A stretch of DNA of 64,000 bases from Alkalihalobacillus sp. CinArs1 (GCF_947387515.1 NZ_CANDOB010000002.1:186001-250000), one strand, 5' to 3'; shown: positions 34,644 to 44,138, counted from the first letter of the stretch. Notes: generated by a model from the sequence alone, not told the origin. A program made the numbers and translations.

Positions 34644-35165
34644 TTGAGAAAAATCGCGATAATCGGTTCAGGAGGCTCAGGAAAGTCGACGCTAGCAAGA
34701 GCATTAGGAGAACGACTACAAATCGATGTCTATCATCTGGATGCGTTGTTTTGGAAGCCGAATTGGGAAGGAGTACCAAAGGAAGAACAACGAGATGTGC
34801 AGCTCAACATCGTTTCAAAAGACGAATGGATTTGCGATGGGAACTACGGAGGGACGATGGAGATTCGTCTTGATGCTGCGGATACGGTCATCTTTCTTGA
34901 CCTTCCTAGGGCGCTTTGTACGTATCGAGTCTTTAAACGAGCGGTTCAATACCGTAACCGAACGAGACCTGATATGGGGGAAGGGTGTAAGGAAAGGGTT
35001 TCTCTTACGTTCTTGAAATGGGTTTGGAATTACCCGAAAGAGAAGCGTCCAGAGATTTTACGAAGGCTGAATCGTCTTCCTGAGGAGAAGAAGGTTTATC
35101 ACCTTACTTCAAAGAAAGCGATTGCCAGATTCTTAACGAATATAGGGAGTGAAGAACGTGTTTAG
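34644..35165 (+). CDS. P-loop nucleotide kinase-like protein (FlaR/topology-modulation type)
   Basis: A 173-residue adenylate-kinase-like P-loop protein. Walker A GSGGSGKSTLARALG is at residues 8-22 from the chosen start; the LDALFWKPNWEGVP segment and D-x-x-D-G-N-Y-G-G-T-M-E are typical of FlaR-like proteins historically called DNA topology modulation proteins. Role uncertain; probably a small-molecule kinase. The start is TTG 34644 directly after GGGGGGAGTAGC; a longer frame from ATG 34602 lacks a site. Overlaps or abuts the NUDIX gene. Confidence 0.85.
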   Translation: MRKIAIIGSGGSGKSTLARALGERLQIDVYHLDALFWKPNWEGVPKEEQRDVQLNIVSKDEWICDGNYGGTMEIRLDAADTVIFLDLPRALCTYRVFKRAVQYRNRTRPDMGEGCKERVSLTFLKWVWNYPKEKRPEILRRLNRLPEEKKVYHLTSKKAIARFLTNIGSEERV

Positions 35166-35196
35166 TATCGTTTTAGGGTGTGAGAAAGGCGAGCGA

Positions 35197-35649
35197 ATGG
35201 TCTACAGAGAGGCCGTGCGCGCTATTTTAATAGAAGATGATCGGATTCTCCTCGTGTATTCAAATTTAGGAGATTATAAGTTTCCTGGCGGTGGGATTGA
35301 AGAGGGTGAGACGCATGCAGAGGCAATCGTGCGTGAAATTGCAGAGGAAACAGGATATGTGAACGGTTTGATCGGAGAGAAGGCGGGAACGATTGTGGAA
35401 CGGAACGAAGACCTCTATGAAGAGGGAGCGATTTTCGAAATGACCTCTCACTATTATTTTTGCGAAGTTCCCGGAGAATTGGCACCCCAACGGTTAGATG
35501 ACTACGAGTCCGAACAAGAATTCACCCCAGTTTGGGTCACGCTTGAAGAAGCGATCATGCAGAACGAAGAAGCGTTTGAGATTAATAGTGCGAACGGATG
35601 GATTCACAGAGAGAATACTGTCCTAAAAGAATTGAGAAAGAACCAATAG
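35197..35649 (+). CDS. NUDIX hydrolase
   Basis: About 150 residues with an intact Nudix box, GGGIEEGETHAEAIVREIAEETGY split over residues 31-53, satisfying G-x5-E-x7-R-E-U-x-E-E-x-G-U. It hydrolyses a nucleoside diphosphate linked to another moiety. ATG 35197 (AAAGG seven bases upstream, product begins MVYREAVRAILIEDD) is preferred; GTG 35158 after GGGAG is an alternative that would overlap the previous gene. Followed by a terminator. Confidence 0.9.
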   Translation: MVYREAVRAILIEDDRILLVYSNLGDYKFPGGGIEEGETHAEAIVREIAEETGYVNGLIGEKAGTIVERNEDLYEEGAIFEMTSHYYFCEVPGELAPQRLDDYESEQEFTPVWVTLEEAIMQNEEAFEINSANGWIHRENTVLKELRKNQ

Positions 35650-35654
35650 ATTGT

Positions 35655-35682
35655 GAGCCGCTTCATCTGTGGCTCTTTTTTT
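35655..35682 (+). terminator. Terminator after the NUDIX gene
   Basis: Stem GAGCCGC (35655-35661) / GTGGCTC (35669-35675), followed by seven T. Confidence 0.8.
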
Positions 35683-35815
35683 ATGGAAGAAAACACAAAG
35701 TGAGGAAGTTATACGTTTGGATATACTTGGGATGTGGGTTACGTCATGGTTTGAGGACGTGAATTTGTATATAATGAAGCAAGTGCTTTAGGTGAGAATG
35801 GAAAGGAGGGTTCTG

Positions 35816-37234
35816 ATGGATGAACTCCTTTACTTAGGTGTATTCCTGATTTATACGATTGCGATTTTAATCCTTGGAAAACATGGGTTTGATAAAACGG
35901 ATGAACTGAGAGGGTACTTTCTGGCAGGAAGAAACCTTTCGTTATTTCCAAGCGTCGCATCCTTTTGTGCGACCTGGTTCAGTGCAGCGTCACTCCTTGG
36001 TTTGCCAGGGTTGATCTATGAAGGCGGCGTTTCCGTAATCTGGACGACAGCGGTTGCGTGGTTGTTAGGGATTATCGGGCTTCTCTTTATTTCATCAAAA
36101 CTTTATACATATAACGTTGTCACGGTACCTGAGTTTTTCCTTGTAAGGTACGATTCGAAATTACTTCAAGTTTGGATCGGAATCATCTTGAGCGTCAGTT
36201 ATTTATTGTACGTCGTGATTCAGATCCGGGGATTCGGAATCGTTGTGAGTGAAATGCTGGAAGTACCGTATATTGTCAGCGTCTTTCTTGTTTATCTTTT
36301 CGTGTTGTACACCACGTTCGGAGGGCTGCATTCTGTGGCGCGTACAGATATTTTTCACTTTTATCTCATCCTTGGCGGAACGATCCTTGGCTCTCTTTTT
36401 GTGGTGAACGAGATCGGAGGGCTAGAGGTATTTACGAGTGATCTCGTCGTGAGAGCGACTCGAGGGGATTCCTATTTAGCGCTGTTTCCTGAAGAAGGGC
36501 TACCGTTTTGGACGCTTCTGAGCGCATTTTTTGCATTAGGGATAGGCGTTGCTGCGAATCCACAGTATGCGGTTCGGATCTTATCAGCTCGTTCGAAACA
36601 AATTGCGTGGAAGATGATCGCAACGAGTGCGATTTTTCTTGTGCTCATCTATTTTGCGATTTTTGTGATCGGCATCGGTTCACGGATGATCAATCCGGGA
36701 GTCGTATTCGAAAGTACTGACGAAATCTACCCTCACGTTATTTCATACTTGCTGCAAACACCATGGAAGGGGATCTTGCTGATCAGCGTTGTGGCGGCTG
36801 CCATTTCAACGGCCAACTCACAGCTTCTAATCATGGCGAGCAGCTTTGTTTATGATATTACGCTTCCGTTACGGAAAAAGAAGAGTGTCGATCAACAGGT
36901 TATTTCATGGACGCGCTGGGTTATTTTCATGTTTGCGACGTTTTCCTTGTTGATTGCGTTTCAACCTCCTGAAGGAATCGTTCCCTTTAGTGGACACGTA
37001 TGGGGGATCATAGCGGTCTCGATGTTCTTTCCGTTGTACGGAGGTCTCTATACGGCTAGATCAAAACAAAACGCTGTACTGTCCACATTCGGTGGGACAC
37101 TCGCATATGTACTTGCGTTTTTCCTAATCCCAGATCACGTTCATCCTGTTTATCATCCTGTCCTGCCGTCGATTTTGATCGCAGGTATCCTTTATTTCTG
37201 GAAGGGAGGTACGCATGATGAGAAATTCAATTGA
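35816..37234 (+). CDS. Sodium:solute symporter linked to a two-component system
   Basis: About 472 residues, roughly 13 membrane spans, SSS family (FLAGRNLSLFPSVASFCATWFS near residue 38 is split across the first two helices; LPGLIYEGG; TTFGGLHSVARTD near residue 160). ATG 35816 follows AAAGGAGG; an eight-codon longer frame exists. It overlaps the histidine kinase gene by 20 bases, so the transporter and the signalling pair form one operon. The transporter may act as co-sensor, as for other symporter-linked kinases, or be the system's target. Confidence 0.88.
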   Translation: MDELLYLGVFLIYTIAILILGKHGFDKTDELRGYFLAGRNLSLFPSVASFCATWFSAASLLGLPGLIYEGGVSVIWTTAVAWLLGIIGLLFISSKLYTYNVVTVPEFFLVRYDSKLLQVWIGIILSVSYLLYVVIQIRGFGIVVSEMLEVPYIVSVFLVYLFVLYTTFGGLHSVARTDIFHFYLILGGTILGSLFVVNEIGGLEVFTSDLVVRATRGDSYLALFPEEGLPFWTLLSAFFALGIGVAANPQYAVRILSARSKQIAWKMIATSAIFLVLIYFAIFVIGIGSRMINPGVVFESTDEIYPHVISYLLQTPWKGILLISVVAAAISTANSQLLIMASSFVYDITLPLRKKKSVDQQVISWTRWVIFMFATFSLLIAFQPPEGIVPFSGHVWGIIAVSMFFPLYGGLYTARSKQNAVLSTFGGTLAYVLAFFLIPDHVHPVYHPVLPSILIAGILYFWKGGTHDEKFN

Positions 37235-38906
37235 ACGGAAGATCCTCGTTCCTTTTCTAATCATCGTACTCCTTCCAAGCTTTATTATCGGAGCGGTCTC
37301 GATGTGGGCGAGCTACCAGTCAGAGAAACAGCTGAAAGAGGCAACGGTTAGTGAAACGTTAACGAGCATCGATCGCTACGTTGGTATCTTTGATGAACGT
37401 GTTCAAAATGGCGACATGAGTGAACGTGATGCCAAATCGTTAGTCAAGGTTATGATCGATGAAAAAGTAGGATTATATGTCGAGGATGAAGAGGGGAATT
37501 TCTACTCAGGTGGAAAGGACTATCAAGCAGAGGAATTAGAGTGGTTAAACGGCAACAGTGAGCCATCAAGCTTTGTTATCGAAAAAGCGGTGATAACTGA
37601 AGAGCTCGAACAATGGGGGTGGAAGCTTTATTTCCCGATCGAGTTCTCGTTCTATTCAGGTTCACTTCCTGATATTCAAAAATATACGCTGCTCATCATC
37701 ATCTTCATGGGTGTGATCGCCGTGCAGTTTACGATCATTTTTTCTTACCACCTCTCAAAGCCCATCAAAAACCTTGCTGCTTATTGTAAGCGGATTGCAA
37801 TGGGAGATAGAGGGAAAGAACCGGATATTAAAACGAATCGTAAAGATGAAATCGGCGTTCTCTCAAATTCGTTACAAGATATGGTCCAAACGCTAGATAA
37901 ACGAAATGGACAGATCGAGAAGATTAAAAAGCTGAACGAAACGATCTTAAATAGTGTGCATGTGGGAATGGTTCTTCTCGTCGAAGGGTCAGATTCTGTT
38001 TATAATGAGGCTGCTCAGCGTATGATGGATGATGATCCTTCGTTGGAAAAGCGTGTTAGACGTCTTACTGTTCATGAGACGACGAAGAGAAAAGAAGAAA
38101 TATGGAACCATAAACATAATGAAGAAAAGGTGTATTATGCGGTAAACTATAGAGTGATTAAAGGAACTGAGCGAAATCGCTCGATCATTACGTTCGAAGA
38201 TATTACGAATCGAAGAAAGCTTGAGCAACGCGTTGAACGGATGTCACGCTTAGCATCGTTAGGTGAGATGGCATCAGGAATCGCACACGAGATTCGTAAT
38301 CCACTCGCAGGGATCAGAACAACGACCCAGCTCCTTATTCGCAGGTTGGAGCTTGGCAAGGATGAGCTAGCGTTAACTGAAAACATGCTGATCGACATCG
38401 ACCGGGTGAACAAGATCATAACGAATATCCTTCAGTTCTCAAGACCGCTTGATTCTAACCCATCGTTCATCAAGGTGGATGAAACGATGCGCTCGCTCGT
38501 GTTATTGATGGAAGGAATGGCGAGTGAGAAAAACGTAACATTGCATCATAGTGAAAATGGATATGGTATTTTGGTCGATCGAGACCATCTTCGTCAAATC
38601 CTTCTCAACTTGATCATTAATGGAATTAACGCGATGCCAGAAGGTGGAGAATTAACGCTTTCTAGTGGAACAACTGGGGATAAGCGGACGATTTACGTAT
38701 CAGATACAGGAGTTGGCATGGAAGATAGCATGCTGGATAAAATTTTCGATCCATTTTATACAACGAGGTCTGAAGGGACTGGACTCGGGCTATCGATCGT
38801 ACACCAGCTTGTTGTGCAAAACAACGGCGAAATAGATGTAAGAAGTACGCCAGGGAAAGGAACGACCTTTTCCATTACATTCCCGACAAGGAAGGAGGAA
38901 GAGTAA
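37215..38906 (+). CDS. Sensor histidine kinase, NtrB/ZraS-like
   Basis: A 563-residue kinase. TM1 about residues 10-32, an extracytoplasmic sensor of about 125 residues, TM2 about 155-177, HAMP (LSKPIKNLAAYCKRIAMG) to about 235, a PAS-like segment to about 330, HisKA with phospho-His358 in GIAHEIRNPLAG, and HATPase with NLIINGINAMPEGG (N box), DTGVGM (G1) and GTGLGLSIV (G2). It should phosphorylate the adjacent NtrC-like regulator. Start ATG 37215 follows AAGGGAGG. Stop abuts the regulator gene (stop 38904-38906, start 38907). Confidence 0.94.
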   Translation: MMRNSIERKILVPFLIIVLLPSFIIGAVSMWASYQSEKQLKEATVSETLTSIDRYVGIFDERVQNGDMSERDAKSLVKVMIDEKVGLYVEDEEGNFYSGGKDYQAEELEWLNGNSEPSSFVIEKAVITEELEQWGWKLYFPIEFSFYSGSLPDIQKYTLLIIIFMGVIAVQFTIIFSYHLSKPIKNLAAYCKRIAMGDRGKEPDIKTNRKDEIGVLSNSLQDMVQTLDKRNGQIEKIKKLNETILNSVHVGMVLLVEGSDSVYNEAAQRMMDDDPSLEKRVRRLTVHETTKRKEEIWNHKHNEEKVYYAVNYRVIKGTERNRSIITFEDITNRRKLEQRVERMSRLASLGEMASGIAHEIRNPLAGIRTTTQLLIRRLELGKDELALTENMLIDIDRVNKIITNILQFSRPLDSNPSFIKVDETMRSLVLLMEGMASEKNVTLHHSENGYGILVDRDHLRQILLNLIINGINAMPEGGELTLSSGTTGDKRTIYVSDTGVGMEDSMLDKIFDPFYTTRSEGTGLGLSIVHQLVVQNNGEIDVRSTPGKGTTFSITFPTRKEEE

Positions 38907-40283
38907 ATGGCAGTGAAGATTGGAATCGTTGATGACGAGACAACGCTTAGGCTTACGCTGCAAATGTTTCTTGAAGATGAAGGCTATGAAGTACGTTCCG
39001 CATCTTCACTTGAAGATGGCTGGGAGCTGCTCGAATCGTTTAACCCACAGGTGCTGCTGTTAGATATACGCTTGCCTGATGGAAACGGACTCGACGCGCT
39101 GCATGAATTCAAAGAGCGGTACCCGCTGATGGCGGTTATGATGCTGACTGCGTATGGTGATGCGAAAACGGCTGTAAGAGCAATTAAGGAAGGCGCGTTC
39201 GATTACTTAACGAAGCCATTCGAGTTAGAAGAGTTAAAAATTACGCTGGAGAAGTGGAGTAAGCAGCAGCATCTTGAGAAAGAAGTCGAGCGTTACCGTG
39301 AAGAAGAGCGGCGTACGAAGCTCGTTCAAATGATCGGTGAAAGTGATCAGATGAACGAGTTGAAAGGGAAGATTTCGTTGATTGCCGAAAGCAACGATAC
39401 GACGGTTTTAATAAGAGGTGAGACGGGAACGGGAAAAGAACTCGTTGCAAGGAGCATCCACCAGCAGAGTAAACGCCACGATGGCCCGTTTGTCGCCGTG
39501 AACTGCGCAAGTATTCCTGCTGATCTTATCGAAATCGAACTTTTTGGCCGAGAAGAAAACAGTGTCAGAGACCAGTCGAATGGTAAAGTCGGTTTAGTCG
39601 AGTGGGCTGATGGTGGTACGTTATTTTTAGATGAAATCGGAGATCTTTCGCTCGATATACAAGTAAAGCTTTTACGATTTCTAGAGGATAAACGAATTAA
39701 GCGCGTTGGTAGTGTGCATGACCTTGAGGTAGATGTTAGGATTATTGCTGCTACGAACCGCTCTCTTGAAGAAATGATTCAAGAGAAAGAGTTCCGCTCT
39801 GACCTCTATTATCGGTTGAACGTAGTGCCGATCAAATTAACGCCGCTTCGTGAGCGAGATGAGGACGTCATTATGATGACTGACCATTTCTTGAATGAGT
39901 TTTGTCAGCAGATGAGGAAGGATACCCCAACTTTACGGGCTGATGCAAAAAAGCGGTTGTTAAACTATGATTGGCCTGGTAATGTGAGAGAGCTTAAGAA
40001 TACGATCGAACGAATAGCGATTTTACATCAGGAAAAGGAGCTTGCTGCAACACATTTTGATTTCTTAAATCCTGTCGAGGGTCATGTAGAAGGATCAAAG
40101 TCTATCGATGATGTTGTGTTTGAAGATTCCTTTTCACTTGAGGATCACATCGAGCGCATCGAGAAGAAGTATATTGAAAAAGCAATTCAGGATTCGAAAT
40201 GGAACATTACGCAAGCAGCGAAACTACTAGGGATCAGTCGTTACGCCCTTCAAAGACGGATTGAAAAATACGAGATCACATGA
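38907..40283 (+). CDS. NtrC-family response regulator with AAA+ domain lacking GAFTGA
   Basis: A 458-residue regulator: receiver domain (residues 1-120; phospho-Asp in VLLLDIRLPDG, Lys in YLTKPFE), AAA+ domain (Walker A GETGTGKELVARS near 172, Walker B GGTLFLDEIGDL near 236, sensor RIIAATNRSLEEM, arginine finger region) and a C-terminal Fis-type helix-turn-helix (NITQAAKLLGISRYALQRRI). The GAFTGA loop, needed to contact sigma54, is replaced by N-S-V-R-D-Q (39558-39575, residues 218-223) with no change in length. All flanking residues align with NtrC. No -24/-12 sigma54 promoter was seen near the operon. It may thus act without sigma54. Confidence 0.92.
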   Translation: MAVKIGIVDDETTLRLTLQMFLEDEGYEVRSASSLEDGWELLESFNPQVLLLDIRLPDGNGLDALHEFKERYPLMAVMMLTAYGDAKTAVRAIKEGAFDYLTKPFELEELKITLEKWSKQQHLEKEVERYREEERRTKLVQMIGESDQMNELKGKISLIAESNDTTVLIRGETGTGKELVARSIHQQSKRHDGPFVAVNCASIPADLIEIELFGREENSVRDQSNGKVGLVEWADGGTLFLDEIGDLSLDIQVKLLRFLEDKRIKRVGSVHDLEVDVRIIAATNRSLEEMIQEKEFRSDLYYRLNVVPIKLTPLRERDEDVIMMTDHFLNEFCQQMRKDTPTLRADAKKRLLNYDWPGNVRELKNTIERIAILHQEKELAATHFDFLNPVEGHVEGSKSIDDVVFEDSFSLEDHIERIEKKYIEKAIQDSKWNITQAAKLLGISRYALQRRIEKYEIT

Positions 40284-40287
40284 GCGA

Positions 40288-40313
40288 AACCGCCCACATC
40301 GGGCGGTTTTTTT
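40288..40313 (+). terminator. Terminator after the response regulator gene
   Basis: Stem AACCGCCC (40288-40295) / GGGCGGTT (40301-40308), 5-base loop, then TTTTT. Confidence 0.92.
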
Positions 40314-40423
40314 GTGCGGAATCTTATAAAACTATCAGAAAATTACGTGATAAGGTAGAGATAAGAGAAAAAAACGTAGCGAGTCATTCGACAGATGATT
40401 CGTGTTTTTGAAGGAGGAAGACG

Positions 40424-41665
40424 ATGGGTATCAAAAAAGAACAGCCCCTTGAAACAGTAGACTTAGAACAAAATCGTCCAACAAAAAGCAAGTGGGGAGT
40501 CATTCTTGGTGCCGCATTCCTGATGGGTTCATCAGCAATCGGTCCAGGATTTCTAACACAAACGGCTGTGTTTACAGAACAGCTACTCGCAAGCTTTGGT
40601 TTTGTTATCTTAATGTCGATCATTCTTGATATTGGTGTTCAGGCGAACATCTGGCGAATCATCGCAGTATCGAAACGCAAAGGACAGGATATTGCGAATA
40701 TGGTTCTACCGGGACTCGGTTACTTTCTAGCATTTGCAGTCGCACTTGGTGGACTCGCATTTAATATCGGTAACGTTGGTGGTGCTGGACTCGGAATGAA
40801 CGTCTTGTTCGGAATCGATCCACGTATCGGAGCAGCGATCACGGGTGTGATTACGATCGGAATCTTCTTATCGAAAGAAGCGGGAATCGCGATGGATAAG
40901 ATCGCACGTCTACTAGGTGGCGTTATGATTCTGCTTACACTTTATGTCGCGTTCCAAAGTAATCCACCGGTTGGCGACGCTGTTGTTCATACGTTCGCGC
41001 CGACCACAATCGATGTGTTTGCCATCATCACGTTAGTAGGTGGAACGGTCGGTGGTTATATTACGTTTGCTGGTGGTCACAGACTTCTTGATGCTGGGAT
41101 TTCAGGGAAAGAAAACCTTCACCAGGTAACGAAAAGCTCTGTCTCAGGTATCTTGATCGCATCGATCATGCGAGTATTTCTATTCCTCGCCGTACTTGGC
41201 GTCGTAACAGCTGGTTTTGCACTTGATCCAGCGAACCCACCTGCTTCTGTTTTCCAACATGCGGCGGGCGCAATCGGGTATAAGATGTTTGGTATCGTCC
41301 TTTGGGCAGCTGGAATCACGTCAGTTGTTGGTGCAGCATACACGTCCGTGTCATTTTTAAGAACACTTTCTAAAAAAGTCGATAAGCATCATTCGGGCGT
41401 AACGATCGGATTTATCGCCGTTTCGACGATCATCTTTGCATTCATCGGAAAGCCGGTTCTGTTACTCATTCTTGCAGGTGCATTCAACGGATTGATTTTA
41501 CCTGTAGCACTTGGAACACTTCTCATCGCAGCGTACAAGAAATCGATCGTAGGTGATTACAAGCATCCACTATGGTTAACGATCTTCGGAGGCTTTGTCT
41601 TCGTAATCACAGCATATTTAGCGATCGTGACGCTTATTGATAAAATTCCACAACTCTTTGCTTAA
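40424..41665 (+). CDS. Nramp-like transporter of the 5-oxoproline operon (YcsG-like)
   Basis: A 413-residue protein with about 11 membrane spans, distantly Nramp-like (SSAIGPGFLTQTAVFTEQL near residue 36; GNVGGAGLGMN near residue 116; GGTVGGYITFAGGH near residue 205). The classical Nramp metal motif D-P-G-N is not seen, so it need not carry metals. B. subtilis YcsG occupies the same place next to ycsF (pxpA), ycsI and kipI/kipA, which suggests a role in 5-oxoproline uptake. ATG follows GGAGGAAGACG. First gene of a seven-gene operon. Confidence 0.85.
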   Translation: MGIKKEQPLETVDLEQNRPTKSKWGVILGAAFLMGSSAIGPGFLTQTAVFTEQLLASFGFVILMSIILDIGVQANIWRIIAVSKRKGQDIANMVLPGLGYFLAFAVALGGLAFNIGNVGGAGLGMNVLFGIDPRIGAAITGVITIGIFLSKEAGIAMDKIARLLGGVMILLTLYVAFQSNPPVGDAVVHTFAPTTIDVFAIITLVGGTVGGYITFAGGHRLLDAGISGKENLHQVTKSSVSGILIASIMRVFLFLAVLGVVTAGFALDPANPPASVFQHAAGAIGYKMFGIVLWAAGITSVVGAAYTSVSFLRTLSKKVDKHHSGVTIGFIAVSTIIFAFIGKPVLLLILAGAFNGLILPVALGTLLIAAYKKSIVGDYKHPLWLTIFGGFVFVITAYLAIVTLIDKIPQLFA

Positions 41666-41683
41666 TCGATAGGAGGAACATGC

Positions 41684-42415
41684 GTGAAACTTGATTATCA
41701 TCCACTCGGGGATACGGGCATTCAGCTTGTATTCGGTTCCGAAATAACGGAAGAAACGAATCAGAAGATAAGAATGTTTGCGGATTATTTAACAGATCAT
41801 CCGATCGACGGTGTTGTTGAGTGGGTGCCAGCCTACACAACATTAACGATTTATTATCTTCCTACGAAACTTTCATACGGTTCATTACGAAAGAAGCTAG
41901 AAGAGATCAGTGAAAAACAACAAGGAAGAGAAGCAGAATCTGCTTCTCTTGTTTATATCATCCCAACGTATTACGGGGGCGAAGATCTCCCATTCGTTGC
42001 AGAACACAATGGTCGAACAGAAGAAGAAGTCATCGAAAGTCATTCAGGAAAAGATTATCTCATCTACATGATGGGATTTGTGCCAGGCTTCCCTTATTTA
42101 GGTGGTATGCCTGAAGAAATCGCAACGCCTAGACGAGAGAACCCTCGTGCTGCTATCGCACCAGGGTCTGTAGGAATCGCAGGATCGCAAACGGGTATTT
42201 ATCCGCTTCAGTCTCCAGGAGGATGGCAGATCATCGGGAGAACGCCAGTGAAACTCTATGACCCTGAAAGTGAGTCTCCAATCTTACTAGAGTCAGGGCA
42301 CTACTTGCGCTTCGTGTCGATCACTAAAGAAGAATACAAAGAAATCGAGGAAGCAATAGAACGTGGAGAGTATGTAGTAGAAACAGAGGAAAAGAAAGTG
42401 GGGATCACATCATGA
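41684..42415 (+). CDS. pxpB: 5-oxoprolinase subunit PxpB (KipI, AHS1 domain)
   Basis: A 243-residue AHS1-domain protein. Key segments: LGDTGIQLVFG at the N-terminus, HSGKDYLIYMMGFVPGFPYLGGMPE near residue 122 is split across the conserved core, then PRRENPRAAIAPGSVGIAG and GIYPLQSPGGWQIIGRTP. With PxpA and PxpC it forms the ATP-dependent 5-oxoprolinase. Homologous to the AHS1 part of the urea carboxylase carboxyltransferase. GTG start after AGGAGG. Overlaps pxpA by four bases (ATGA). The B. subtilis orthologue KipI also inhibits the sporulation kinase KinA. Confidence 0.93.
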   Translation: MKLDYHPLGDTGIQLVFGSEITEETNQKIRMFADYLTDHPIDGVVEWVPAYTTLTIYYLPTKLSYGSLRKKLEEISEKQQGREAESASLVYIIPTYYGGEDLPFVAEHNGRTEEEVIESHSGKDYLIYMMGFVPGFPYLGGMPEEIATPRRENPRAAIAPGSVGIAGSQTGIYPLQSPGGWQIIGRTPVKLYDPESESPILLESGHYLRFVSITKEEYKEIEEAIERGEYVVETEEKKVGITS

Positions 42416-43185
42416 AATCAGTTGATTTGAATAGTGATTTAGGCGAAAGCTTTGGAGCTTATACGATCGGAAACGATGAGAATGTGCTGAAATTTATCTC
42501 TTCAGCGAACATCGCATGCGGCTACCATGCAGGAGATCACAACGTCATGATGAGAACCGTTGAACTTGCTCATCTACTCGAAGTTGGGATTGGCGCACAT
42601 CCAGGATTTCCTGATCTTGGTGGTTTTGGTCGCCGCGACATGAACATGTCAGCAGATGAAGTGTTCAACCTTGTTGCGTATCAGATCGGTGCGATCAAAG
42701 GTATCGCAAATGTTCACGGAGCACGGGTTCAGCACGTGAAGCCGCACGGTGCACTTTATAATAAAGCAGGAAAAGACCCTTCAATTGCCAAAGCGATTGC
42801 AAACGCTGTCAAAGCGGTTGATCCAGAGCTCATTCTGTTTGGATTAGCAGGAAGCGAGCTTGCAAAAGCAGGGAAAGAAGCTGGTCTTACGGTAGCACAA
42901 GAGGTGTTTGCGGATCGTACGTATCAGCCTGATGGCTCGTTAACTCCTAGATCAGAACCGAACGCGATGATACACGATGCAGACCTTGCTGTTCAGCGTG
43001 TGATTCGAATGGTGAAGGAGCAAAAAGTAGAGGCAGTGAACGGGGAAGACATTTCGATCGAAGCAGATACGATCTGTGTACACGGTGATGAACCAGAAGC
43101 CCTTCGCTTCGTACAGATGTTGAGACAGCGATTAGAAAGTGAAGGAATCACAATACAACCTGTTGGAGTGAGTGCAGATGCCTAA
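42412..43185 (+). CDS. pxpA: 5-oxoprolinase subunit PxpA (LamB/YcsF family)
   Basis: A 257-residue protein starting VDLNSDLGESFGAYTIGND, with SSANIACGYHAGDHNVM near residue 30, GAHPGFPDLGGFGRR near residue 63 and HVKPHGALYNKAG near residue 110, all diagnostic for the LamB/YcsF family. It carries the hydrolytic step on the phosphorylated 5-oxoproline in the PxpABC complex. ATG overlaps the pxpB stop. The stop overlaps the pxpC start. Confidence 0.95.
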   Translation: MKSVDLNSDLGESFGAYTIGNDENVLKFISSANIACGYHAGDHNVMMRTVELAHLLEVGIGAHPGFPDLGGFGRRDMNMSADEVFNLVAYQIGAIKGIANVHGARVQHVKPHGALYNKAGKDPSIAKAIANAVKAVDPELILFGLAGSELAKAGKEAGLTVAQEVFADRTYQPDGSLTPRSEPNAMIHDADLAVQRVIRMVKEQKVEAVNGEDISIEADTICVHGDEPEALRFVQMLRQRLESEGITIQPVGVSADA

Positions 43186-44125
43186 AGACCTTTTTGAAGT
43201 GAAAAAGCCTGGTCTACTAACGACGATTCAGGACGACGGTCGAACTGGGTACCAGCAGTACGGAATTGTAGCAGCAGGCGCGATGGATTCTTTTTCGATG
43301 AAGATCGCTAATTTTCTAGTCGGCAACTCGGGTGACGAAGGTGTGCTAGAAGTAACCGTTATGGGACCGAAGTTCGATGTTTTAAGTGACGCTGTGATCG
43401 CAATCTGTGGTGGAAACCTTTCACCTACAGTTAACGGTAAGAAAGTGGCGATGTGGAAGAGCTTTGAAGTGAAAGAAGGAGACAAGCTGCAATTTGGCCA
43501 GCCTGTTGAAGGATCTCGTGCATATATTAGTGTCGCGGGCGGGTTCGATGTCCCGGTCGTGATGGGCAGTAAATCAACGTATCTGAAAGCGGGAATCGGC
43601 GGCTTTGAAGGGCGAGCTCTTGAAAAGGGAGATGTTCTAAGACGAGCTGATACCATGGAAGGAAAAAGTGGACGTGCACTCCACTATGATGAAATCCCTT
43701 CGTATGAAAAAGAAATGGAGATTCGAGTGGTGATGGGTCCTCATGAGCAGGCGTTTACGGATAATGCCCTAGAAACCTTTTTATCTTCAGCCTACGAAGT
43801 TTCACCGAAATCAGACCGGATGGGCTACAGAGTCACGGGGCCTCAGCTTGAACATAAGACGTCTGCTGATATTATCTCAGAAGCGATCCCACTCGGTGGC
43901 ATCCAGGTTCCTGCAAACGGTGAACCGATCATCCTGATGTCCGATCGACAAACAACTGGAGGGTATACGAGGATCGCGACGGTTATCGCGAGCGATATTC
44001 CTTCCCTTGCTCAGGCAATGCCAGGCTGCAAGATTCGATTTAAGAAAGTCTCAGTAGAGGAAGCACAGGAAATCTATGAACGTCACGATCGATTTACGAG
44101 AACGTTAGAAAAAGTGTCGGGATAA
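43178..44125 (+). CDS. pxpC: 5-oxoprolinase subunit PxpC (KipA, AHS2 domain)
   Basis: A 315-residue AHS2-domain protein: VKKPGLLTTIQDDGRTGYQQYG at the N-terminus in split form, GAMDSFSMKIANFLVGN near residue 33, YISVAGGFDVPVVMGSKSTY near residue 117 and EAIPLGGIQVPANGEPIILMSDRQTTGGYTR near residue 230 in parts. Forms the kinase-type subcomplex with PxpB. ATG 43178 has GGAG nine bases upstream and overlaps pxpA by eight bases; a GTG two codons earlier (43172) is also possible. Confidence 0.94.
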   Translation: MPKDLFEVKKPGLLTTIQDDGRTGYQQYGIVAAGAMDSFSMKIANFLVGNSGDEGVLEVTVMGPKFDVLSDAVIAICGGNLSPTVNGKKVAMWKSFEVKEGDKLQFGQPVEGSRAYISVAGGFDVPVVMGSKSTYLKAGIGGFEGRALEKGDVLRRADTMEGKSGRALHYDEIPSYEKEMEIRVVMGPHEQAFTDNALETFLSSAYEVSPKSDRMGYRVTGPQLEHKTSADIISEAIPLGGIQVPANGEPIILMSDRQTTGGYTRIATVIASDIPSLAQAMPGCKIRFKKVSVEEAQEIYERHDRFTRTLEKVSG

Positions 44126-44138
44126 AGGAGAATGCTAG

